Assembly: GCF_001039355.2 (NCBI RefSeq)
Contig: NW_019773691.1
Coordinates: 1 to 29,969, forward strand
Direction: 5' to 3'
DNA: 29,969 nucleotides
DNA from: Lingula anatina
Lineage: Eukaryota; Brachiopoda; Lingulata; Lingulida; Lingulidae
Positions 1-11,865 of the stretch are shown piece after piece (within the stretch, counting starts at the first letter, position 1; each line of letters opens with the position of its first letter). The translations under genes were made by a program, and so were the position numbers. The notes under the pieces are model-generated. The model was given only the letters and a program-made list of their open reading frames with translations, searched no databases and was not told the origin of the DNA.

Positions 1-14
1 TGTCTTTTTTCCAG

Positions 15-162
15 ATCTTCACTGGCAACTCTGACAGTGACACTGTTGTCTACAACAAGTTCCTGATCCCAATGAGAGCACAGTTCATCCGTGTTGTTCC
101 ACAGACCTGGCACAATGCCATCGCCATGAGATTCGAAGTTGTTGGATGCTACACCGGCAAGA
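15..162 (+). CDS. Exon: C-terminal end of an F5/8C (discoidin) domain
   Basis: The exon follows the acceptor TTTTTTCCAG and reads [16 protein letters not shown], then [22 protein letters not shown]. The R(I/V)xPxxW...ALR.E..GC ending is characteristic of the last strands of coagulation factor V/VIII type C (F5/8C, discoidin) domains, which bind phospholipid or carbohydrate. Here the usual 'aLR.ElyGC' is 'AMRFEVVGC'. Only the last third of the domain is in the window. The exon ends in phase 1 at A|GTAAGT. Confidence 0.85.
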
Positions 163-3100
163 GTAAGTGGGATTGTGCTGCCATCTATTAATAAAGTGGT
201 ACACTGTATTACGTTAATGTTTTAGCTGCCACATTGTGTGACTAAAGCTCTATAGATTGTTAGGTTGAAATTGAGAAATCATTTACTTCATCACCATAAC
301 TTTACACAAGAGGTACAAGTAATGAAAAAACATTGATAACAAAGGGACACAATATTACAATTGTGTTTACCTGCATGCGCTGTACTGGTTTAATCCTGTT
401 TAGAGATAACACTTTCTGTGAATAACTATTTAATACACGTTTTCAATTATATTACAGCACCCACAGCCAGAACCCCCACTGTTGGAACCCCAACCCTACC
501 ACCTGTCACCAAACTTGTCAGTACACCTGAGCCACCCAAGGGTAAGTTTGTATGGTAATACCAATACATTATAATTTTTTTTTAATTATGGAAAAATAAA
601 TACTTGTTTCCAAACTTTTTTGGTCAAGCGTAAATCATTTCATATTCCGACTCCAGATGACTGCACAGTCTGGGGTAACTGGGTCAACAGCGACAAGGCT
701 CTCTTCGGCTCTGATCGTGAGGCCATCGAGGACGTGCTTTCACTGACACCTGTCTGCCAAGTACCCATGGAGATCCAGTGTCGCCGCGTCACTGACAAGG
801 TAAACAAACGAACACTGAAGATTATGAACTAAAAGAATTTATTTCGGATGTTTTAACTTCAGGATTGTGGTTCTTAATGAAACTTATGATTGCATTCTTA
901 ACAAAGGAAGATTTACACATTTTAAAGTGATGATTTGAATTTTAAAAATTTTGAAAAATTTACATAAATTATACCGATCTTACATTACATGATGTGTACA
1001 AAAGGGCCAAATATGCATTATGGTATGCTGCATTATGTTACATTCACTTATATAGTCTGATCTTCTACCACTAGGTGGCCCATGACAAGACAGACCAGAA
1101 GGTGCTCTGTAACACATGGTTGGGAATGAAGTGCGACTCAAAGGACCAGGCCAACAACGCCATGTGCTACGACTACGAAGTCCGCATTGGATGCATTGAT
1201 GAGACCAAGCCACAGTGTGGTAAGTTTATTATTTTGTTAATAATGATATCATTTTCATGTGTATTTTAATAGAGATTTCTGCAATTATTGATTTGGGTTT
1301 GGGTTTAAAACATTTGATTTAAAGGAAACTGTTTGTTGAAATTTTTGCATGTTACGTGTCTCATGTTTATATACATGTGACGGATGGGATTCCTTTTCCT
1401 TTTGATGAATATCATCCTTTCAGTTCATAAAACATGGGTTAAAAAAGGTGCCAGAATTTATGTGAAATAATCCAATATTGGGGGAAATTCTGGAAAGGAG
1501 GAAGACTTTCCTATTTTTCTGGCATTTTACATCCTACATGTATCCCTAATATGGAATACAATAATGCGATATAATCTCTCATTTCATGGTGTTTAATTTT
1601 CAAAATATTTCTTCCTCTTCAGTACCCACTTCACAGCCTTCCACCCCATCTCCCATCCCACTCTGCCAGGGTGTCAAGGACTCCTCCAGCTGTCCAGCTG
1701 ATGGCTGTCCAGTCGGTCAAGTGTGTGATGGACACACCTGTATGCCACCAGAGCAGTGTCCATGCATCGTGGTCAGTGGTGGAGTGACCAAACACATCTA
1801 TGTAAGTGGATAGGGTACTGGTGTATTGACCATGTTCTTGTCCATATACAGTGTACATATAATACACATTGTAGTTTCTGGAATTTAAGGTTGAAATACT
1901 TACAGTCTGCGTAGGTGTATTTTTAACCTTAGAAATCTTTCAATTTAATAGCTTAAATTGTCAGTGTGTAGTTAAATTATGCAGAACCTTCATAAAGAAA
2001 TTATAAAATGATGCTCCAGCTTGGGTAGTATTTCATAACTTGTGGCATTTATTTTACAAAACTAAAAGATGAGATCAACTTGTTCAGCATTATTGTATAA
2101 TTATTCATTTTTCTCGTAGCCTGGCAAATTCATGACCAACGACCAGTGCCAGACGTGCACATGTGCCAGCGGGGTTCTCAAGTGTATGAACAAGGTCTGC
2201 CCAACAGCTTGTGCTGAGGTAGGTGACAGTTTAACCTTTTTTTGCCTTATTCTTATTATTTTTTAAAATATTTATCCTTTGGAATTATCTGGCTAATTGT
2301 CTTTTAATTGTTATTAATTTGTCTCTAAAATGAAATTATTTAATTAAAATAATTAATAGCATTTTGTAATCTTCAGTTTAATACTTAATATTTAACTGCC
2401 TATATACTAGCTTTTGATTAAACTTTCCTTAAAGTACTTGTTCACATGACTTGGATTGAAAAGAGTAGAAATTTATTTCAGTATCATAATTATTTTAAGC
2501 AATTAAAAAATTGCAAGCTATATTTCTCAAACCATGTGAATTTAAACCCACTCAGGTCATAAGATAAAAAGTTGAAAACTGCTAAAGCTTTCAAAGAAAC
2601 ATCCCTATAGTACAGTGCCATCTTTTATCATAGTCTGTAATGTCTTTTTCCCCCATTTGCAGTGTTTGTGTTGCTTAGTGAAATAAGCCAAAAAATCATG
2701 TATTTTCTGTCATATTTCAGAATGAAGTTCAGGAGTTGGATGCCCAGTGTAACTGCCGCTGCACTGGCTGCGCCAGTGGACAGTTCCTCTGTAAGACCAC
2801 CAAGGAGTGTATCCCACAATCCCTTGTGTGTGACGGCAAATGGGACTGCAACGATGATGAGGTCAAGTGTGGTGAGTATTTACAATGATATTGTTTCTCC
2901 AACTTAATCACAATATATACCATTCCAAATTTCCAGTGATTTCTGATCTTAACCATAAATGGTTATCTTTAGAAAAAATGCATGTTTGTAAATTAATTGA
3001 TCGGCTTTGGATTGATTAATGAATGCTGTCCTGTCTAGGTGCTTGTGTTTGCCTTAACAAAGAAACACAAATATTGACACCTCTCTTTCTTTCTCTCTCT

Positions 3101-6100
3101 CTCTCTCTCTACTACTGTATGTATATATAAATATATAAATATTTATTATGTTTTTACAGAGCCCACACCCAAACTACCACACACTACCCCTGCTCCAGAA
3201 CCCACCACCAGCAGAATCACCCAGGGGGCATCACCAGTCTCCAGAACCAAGACACCCCGCACCACACCAGCTGCACCAACACCAGGACCCACGCCACCTG
3301 CCCCAACACCAGAGATACCAAAGGGTAAGTTATTTTTACAGAAGCTTTGGTTTCGTTGATCTACTTGAAGTGCAGGGCATATACTCACATATATACTTGT
3401 ACTATATATGAGTATATGCCCCTGCAATACAAGTAGATCAACTAGAATTAGAACCTGTAGCAGCTACTATTATTATTTTTAATTTCTGATTATTTCAAAA
3501 AGTATTCCAATTCACAAAATATTTTTTATTAAATGCAAATAAGACCAAAAGTTTTGCAGGGATAATGATTTGTTTTTATATAGTCAAGTTGACCTGACTT
3601 GTTCAAAATTTTTGACAACTACTGTATATACTGTCAGAGAATATGAATAAAATGTAAATTATAATTTTTTTCCATTTTTACAGTCCCCAAGAAGTGTCAC
3701 CTCAGTGAGAACATGTTCAAGACCTTTGACAACAAGGAGTACAACTACGAGATTTGCAAGCACACCTTGGTCAGTGAAATGGCAATGAAGAGACTGAACA
3801 TTGATGGTGAGATTGTATTCAAGTTTTATTTTGAAATGAGCTCAATCGGACAAAGTGATATATATTTGCTAACTCTTGATCTACACTACAAAACATTACA
3901 ATTGAAACACAGATTATAATAAAAATAGTATTACTAGTTAAAACAAAGCCTAATAACCACAAATTTTGATATTTTCAGTCCAACTCCACTGCCCAGTCGA
4001 TGGAGGCATGGACCGCGCCAAATGCACACGCTCTCTCCACATCACCCTGGATGGAAAACTCATCAAACTGCGCCACGGACAGATGGTTGAGGTTGACGGA
4101 CAGATCTACATGCCATATCAGCTCGAACAACTCAGCAAGACCCTGGGAAGCATGGCCATTGCCGCTGTCGGAGAAGAAATGGTCGCAACCATCCCCGAGT
4201 TTGGCGTCATTGTCAGCTGGGGCAAGCGCTACCAGACAGACATCCAGGTAAGTTGATGGGATTATATTTGTATTTTTGAAGTTATTACTTTAGGGTGTGG
4301 AACTAAGATGTTTGCTACAAGTTGAGATAGGGGGTGTATGGTAAAGCTGAAAAAAAAAAAGAATGAACATTTTTGACACATGCAATTTTTTAGACTGTTT
4401 ATATTCTTCAGGGGCCATACCTGACCTGGTACAATAAGATGTTGCAAACAATTTCCATTCATTGTGGACATTTTACACAAAAGTCATTGAATAAATTTAA
4501 CTGTATTTGTAATTTGGTAATCAGCTATGAAACTATAGTTATTATTGAAGTTACAGATTTATCACTTACCAAGTTTGTATGTATTCTACTACTTAATGAT
4601 GGTAATTTCACCATCTGACATAAAAATAGAGAAATACCAAATTGGTAATATTGCAAACATCTTCCACAGATTGGCAGTCAGTTGTTCGGCAAGGTGGAAG
4701 GTCTCTGCGGAGATGCTAACGGCAAGCCTGATGATGACTTTAAGAAGAAGGATGGCACCTACGTGGCCAGCGTGAACACCTTCGGTGACAGCTGGGGCTC
4801 CAGGACATTCTGCCCACCTGCGCCAGTGTGCACCATGGAACAGAAAGAGGCAGCAAGACAGACCTGTGCTCAGCTCAGGTAGGAAATAAAGATCGTTGTT
4901 CTGCAATTCATTTTTAAAAATTTTGTAAATTATTTTTTTTATTTTAGTTATTAACAAAAGTTATTGTTCTGAAAGTTAGTAAAAGCTTGAGATGGGCATC
5001 ACATCCCTGTCTCCTAAAACAAATGAATTTTTGTTGGAAATTTGAGCAACATTTTCTTAATCTGTTGTTATAATATTTGTAGCATGGAGCACTCAATATC
5101 TTTTTAAATGTCATATTTTTCCACTCCAGGAAATCACCATTCTCTGCCTGCCATGCCTCCGTGCCAGTTGAATGGTACGTCAAGGTCTGCGAAGCTGACA
5201 TGTGCAACTGCATCAAGAGCAACGGCATCAACGGTCTCGACCAGTGCAAGTGCGATGTGTACTCCGAGTACATGCGTGCATGCGCCATGAACCAGAAGCC
5301 TGTGGACAACTGGCAGATCTCTGTTGGCTGTGGTAAGTTGAAGATACTAGCAGATACTGCCACCTGTTGAGTAATTTTGTAAAAGTGTTAAATTGCTTTG
5401 AAGTTGAATGTGCTACATGTATATAAAATCTGTTTTGTTGGATCACATTTGTTTCTTGTACAAATTCAGTGCCACTAAGAAAATGAATCTTTAAAAATAG
5501 AGTTATGGATTTTATGGATGGACAAAATTGAATTATTCATGAAAGACAGTCAGCACTTGGAAAATATGATTGGCACTAGTTTTAATCACAAAAGACATGC
5601 TTCTGATCAAGCTCATAATTTAAAAATAAAAATGGCCGGTGTCAAAGGCTGAAATTATTTGATTTAAGATAATGGAAATTAATATTTTTTCCTCTAGCTG
5701 TCCAGACCTGCCCACCAGACATGGTCTGGAGCGAGTGCGCCAGCGGATGCCCAAGCACGTGCTCTAACTACCGCGAGAAGGATGCAGCATGCAATGTACC
5801 ATGCGTTCCTGCATGTCAGTGCAAGCCTGGCTTGGTGAAGAAGGGAGACACATGCGTCGCACCAACCAGCTGCGAAGACTGTAAGTCTATTTCAGTTGGT
5901 TTTTTCTTCTCTTTTCTTGTCCTTTTTGTTTTAAGAAATCCATAAATGATATGTACAGACTGCAAGCTAATGACCATTAATTTATTCATTTGAGTGTTAT
6001 TTTACATTTTTCATACTTTTCATTAAATGTGACAGGGACTGTAAGGATTTCAGAATTGTCTATTTTATTTTTTATGTTTTGTTTTTCTGGCATGTTAAAA

Positions 6101-9100
6101 GAGTATGCCAGAGGAATTCCTTAATTTTTTGATAAAAAGACATAAGATGCAAAACCAGAATTTTTTGTTTCATCAGCTGTGTGTTTGCAAATATAATACT
6201 CATTTTCGTGTAAGCCTAAATTACTTAATTTCCACTTTAATTCATCCACAGGTGTCTGCTACGGCTACGGAGACCCACACTACGTCACTTTCGACGGCTC
6301 CTACTTCCCATTCCAAGGCACATGCACATACGTTCTGGCACGTGATACCGCGCACACAGATTTCGAGGTGCTCGCTCACAACGAGAAGTGCACCGAGACC
6401 CCAGCCACTGCCTGCACTCAGGGCTTGACTGTCAAGTTCAGCGGCCATGCTGTGGAATTCAGGCCAAACAACAAGGTTTGTTTCTGGCTAGGGACTTTTT
6501 AAAGAATTATATGACTAAAGTGCTATTAATTCATTTAATTTTCCTGTTTTCTAGATGATTTATTTATTTTTATTTGTATGAACTGAGTAGTAAAACGTAA
6601 ATAATGGTTGACCAAGTGTAGTCATACATTATGAAATAAAGTTAATTAGTATAATTCTCATTTTGTTTTATAAAGAATAGTAGAAGGTTAATCAGTACTA
6701 AGTTATTGTGTTTTTCAGACATGTAAATTAGTATTTGCATCACTTTTCACTGCAAGAATGACTTGTTTCTCAATCCATTCTTTCCATTATTTATCATAAC
6801 CATTAAATTATCAATAATTTGTTTGTATATTTTTCTGCATTCATGATATGTTCTTATACAGCAAATGTCCACTGAAATTTCAGGTGCTCTATGACGGTTC
6901 CCTCATGAGCCGATCATCCCTGCCACACATCACCAGCACCATGACGCTGAAACGCGTGGGAACACACTACGTGCTCAACGTGCCATCTCTCCATCTCGAG
7001 GTCCGCTTCTCCGAACTGAACCATGGCTTCCAGGTCAAATTGCCGTCTGCTGCTTACTTCAACAAGACCGAAGGATTGTGTGGTAAGCTAACATTTCTCT
7101 TTTCCTTTTTTTTTCTTTTCTTTTTTTTTTTTATTTATTTTTTTAAAAGAAATTATCAATAAATGTGGTTGATTTTGACTGAGAATTTTTTTATCAGTTA
7201 GTTTCAGTATCGTAGTTATTCATATTTAAGATCCTCTGTCGTATTTAAGACAGTTTCATAGTTACATATTCATATTTAAGATTCTCTATCATACTTTCAG
7301 TCAACACTTGTATGTTCTTTTTGCCCATCAGGTACCTGTACCCACAGCAGAGCAGACGACTTCATGGCCAGAGACAAGACCCTCAAGGCCAAGGCCCACG
7401 ACTTCGCTCTCACCTGGCTCGAGACACCTGCCGACAACTCCGCACAGTGCACCGTCGTCAACAAGACCTGCACCTCTCCACAGGGGGCGCTGGAGTGCAA
7501 CCGTGTCTACGACAACAGCTTCAAAGCCTGTCATGCTCTCGTCAACCCAGCTAAGTACTTCGAGAACTGTATCTACGATACCAAGTGTGGTAATGAGAAG
7601 CAGAAGGGTGTTTGCGACTCTTTGACCGCGTATGCACGTGCCTGCGCCATGGCCGGTGTGTGCCTGGACTGGAGAACTCAGGATCTGTGCCGTAAGTTGA
7701 ATTTGTGTTGTGTTAATTTGAGAGAAAATATACATAGTAAACCAAAGTGTATTAATAAGTGATAAAATCAGAATAAGTTGAAGTAACTTAATAAGAAAAT
7801 TTAAATTTAGATTTATCAATTTTCATCAAATATTTTAGTTGGACTTAATACTAATGAACAGTTGGATATTTCATAAATCAAAGAGTTTGTACTTAATTTT
7901 ATTGTATGTTTGTTTTAGTCGTCTTTTTGTCTTGTAGCATTTGAAGGATTATTCAGATATTTTGTTCATTCCTACATGTATGAAGCTAAGTATTTTATCT
8001 TTTATATTACAGCTGTCATCTGCAACAACAACATGGTGTACAAGGAGTGCGGACCATCATGTGTCAAGACATGTGACAACATGGCTACCTTCGACAGCAC
8101 GCCATGCACCACAGCGACAGCTGATGGCTGCTACTGCAAGGACGGCTACGTTATGAAGGCTGGTGTTTGCGTCAAGGTGGAGGACTGTCGTAAGTAGCAC
8201 ACACACGCACACACATGTCATATGAAGGGCATAAAAGAAGCTGCTGCCTGGTCAGAAGGCATAAATGGAGATGTAATACTTGACCCAATTCATTTAAGAT
8301 TGATCCCCTTGAAAGTGGCTACACTTATATCAAATAAATAAATTGTTGTAATGATTTCCTATTTGTGACAGTATATAGGATGGGGCACCTACAATATTCT
8401 TTAGTGAAATATTTGTTGTTATTTTTTATATGTGTTTGTCAATCAAATACCGAATGAATTCTAGATCTAGATCAGATTATGCATTGCATGTCTTATTGAA
8501 AGGTACCTGGTAAGGGATGATTACTTAAGTTGTTACCTTATAAGTAGCACCACTTTTCAAGGTGAAGTGTCTAATTGATTTTGTTTTTGATTTCAGCTGC
8601 ACCAACACCACAGCCTACACCAAGACCCACACCTTGTAAGTAGAGAGATTTAAAAAAACTATTAAATTATGCGTATTATGAAAAATAACTATTTGTAATA
8701 CAATTTTTTCTTTGTAAACAGTGAAAGAATAAGGTTGAAAGTAGCTTCTGCATTTCTGTATGAACTTTGCGAAAAAAAAAAAGGGGGGGGGGCAAGGATG
8801 TAGAGACATAAAATTTCTTCTGTTCTTCCCTTTAGGGCTTTTTTTCTCACTACATCCCTGAAAACTTTGTAGCTTCCGTGGAATTCCGAACCAATGATTT
8901 AGTAAATCTTCGTTTTGTACTTCCAGACTGTGCCAACATCAGATGTCTCCCACTGGTGAAGCCTAACCTGAAACCAGGAGAGGAAGCCATTCTCCAGAAG
9001 ACCACTGACGGCTGCTGCGACATCTACAAGGTCGTCTGCAAACGTGAGATGTGTCCAAAGACCAACTTCGCCTGCGCCGCACCAATGAGTGCTTACTTGG

Positions 9101-11806
9101 CCAAGAACGATGAATGTTGTCCAACATACGAATGCAGTAAGTGAATTTTTCTTTTCAGTTCACATATTTTACATAACAAAGTAATTAAAAAGAAGGACAA
9201 GAGGTGTAAGTTTTTAAATAACAGTTGTGTCCCATTGATTCCTAAATGATGTACCGGGTAGCAAACAAAATTTTGGAAAAAAAATTTGATAGAAGTTATA
9301 TCTTTCCCTGTATATTGTAAGAATTGATTTGACATTAATGAGAGATGGCTGGATTTTTTGTAGTTGGATATTAGACTAAAAAGGAAATTATTTGCCCCTT
9401 TTCAGAGTGTCCACCACTCAAGGACTGCCCACCATCTCCAGCACCAACTTGCAGACCAGTAAGTAGCCATCACTGACCATATAATATATTACATATTCTT
9501 GTTCTGGTAGAGCATTTTAATATGGTTTTTCTTATCAAACTGTTTTTTCTGATTAAAAAAAATTAAGACTGTAGTGTCTAGTATACATCAATCAAAGCTG
9601 TAATCTGTTTGATTTATTATCGTTTCTTTTGCAGTTATCATTTTTATAAGGATCCCTTTGTGTAAATTGCCTAACTGCACAGTACGTTGTGTTACATTAA
9701 TTATAATTTTTCTCTATTCCCAGGGCTTTATTGCCAAGAGTGTGGCTGATGAATGTGGCTGCCTCAAGTATGAAGTCGATTGTGGTAAGTTACCATTAAA
9801 TTATGTTGCTTATTAAATTGTGGTGCAACTGGCAACATAATGCATTTCAATGTGAAACCATGATTAATTGATATGAGGTTGATTATGACATCAATTTTTT
9901 ATCATTATGATTCTTCCATAACATTCAAATTCTGTTCATTCCTTGGTTATTTATTTTCATGCCCTCTTTTAAGTATAGAAAAACATTTTGCTGTAGTTAA
10001 TAATTTTGTAATTGTCAATTAGACATTGGTGACTAACAAGAGGTTTTTCATTTTCAGTTGTCCCAGAGAACAAGTGCAAGTTTACAATGGCCTCTGGTGA
10101 GGTGAAAATATATGAGGTAAAGAAATATGGAGATATTGACTCATTACTTGTAACTGTGGCTGATATGGTTAAATGTCAAGTTTCTTGGCTAGAAGAAATA
10201 GTTTTTATTCAGAAACAGAACTTTAATAAAATCAAGTGAAATGTTTAACCTATTGGCCCTTCAGAAACAGTGCATGACCAGAAACAGAACAAATGCACAA
10301 AATTTTACTGGCTCTGCTTTGAATTTACTGGCATTTGGTAAAGCTCCAGTTTTGGGTTAAGTAAGGCCAAAAACTTTATTTTGTAAATTTTTTAAATATT
10401 TTTTAAACTTATTTTTACATATTTTAAATTCTGCCACTTTGTAATAACAGATTGGTCAGACATGGAAGGTACCAGGCAAGCCATGCGAGTCCTACGAATG
10501 TGTCGCTGGCACTCCAGCCACTGTCCAAAGACAAGTGACCAGCTGCGAGACCAAGTGTGCCCTGGTGAGTGACCGCTGACTGACCATGTGTTAATTAATT
10601 TATTAATTAATTTGTCAGGGATGCAATTTTTCCGAACATTGGTAAATTTCTGACTTTTTGGAGGCCAAAAATATCATTGGCAGTAATGAGAATTATCCAA
10701 CTATTGGAGAATTTTACACTTTTTGTAGCTAAATAGTCTCATCCCTGATTTGTATAATTTATGGTGGTAAGGACCTGCTAAAACCTGATGGTACAATTAA
10801 TACTTTGTGTCTCTTATCTTATAAAAGTTATGTGAATGACTTTTTTCTATATGTGCCATCATTGTCGATAAACAAACAGAAAAACATCTCTCCCTCACTA
10901 TAGGATAATTAAACGGTATACTTTAATGATGAATTCCCTCAAAGATCTCAATACCCCTGACACAATAAAGAATAATTTAATAATATAGAAAATAAAATAA
11001 CACAACTAAACTGAAAGAATGTCAAGTGATTACTTAAAATCATTTATTTGTCAAATGATTACAAATATTACCAGTTTAAAAAATGTTATCAATGTTAATT
11101 TATTTATGTATTATTATTATTATTATTATTATTATTTTCACAGGGTTACCAGTACAAACCAGAGATTGGCAAGTGCTGCGGCAAGTGTGTGCCTGTTGGC
11201 TGTGTCGTCAATGGAACTGTTTACAAGGTACTTAGTGATTTGTACCCAATGTATTTGCATTTTGACATATTATTTGTGTAAACTTCACCAAAATCATAAA
11301 TTCGTGAGACAAAATACTTTTGAAAAATCCCCTGAAAACTCATAAGATTAATAATGTATTATAAATCACTATAACATGATTTTTACAATGGTGGCATTGA
11401 CTCCAACAATGCAAAAAGTGTTCTCAATCCATGCAAATAAATGACCTTTTTAAAAATTATTATTTATTGCTTCAAACATATGGAAGAAACGTCATATTTC
11501 TGTTGTTGCAACTATGACATTTTATTTGTCTTTTTTCCTCAGAACGGTGAGGCCGTCCCTGCCACCGAGGCATGTACAACTGCTACATGTTTTGTGGACA
11601 CCATGTACGGCTCTTCAGTCTCCACCTCTCAGATCAGGTGGGTAACAAACAACATTTATCTGTTTATTTATTTATTTATTTATATACTATTATCATTAAT
11701 TTTTTGTTTTTATTTTAATTCAGTAACTTTTATTGGGCTGAGAACAGCATAATGTTACTTAATCCCCAATGCAGTTAGTGTTGTTTTGTTTATATGCTCC
11801 GATGCC

Positions 11807-11865
<59 letters not shown>

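Noticed and set aside
6861-6883. Alternative acceptor AG at 6861 for exon 6884-7082
   Set aside because: Would add 22 nt, shifting the frame inside the second vWD domain.
7328-7819. 163-codon minus-strand frame opposite the C8 exon
   Set aside because: Antisense shadow of the plus-strand exon 7332-7691, which carries the real C8 pattern and splice sites.
11111-11136. CRISPR-like or tandem arrays among simple repeats
   Set aside because: The repeats are plain microsatellites in a eukaryotic intron; there are no spaced direct repeats.
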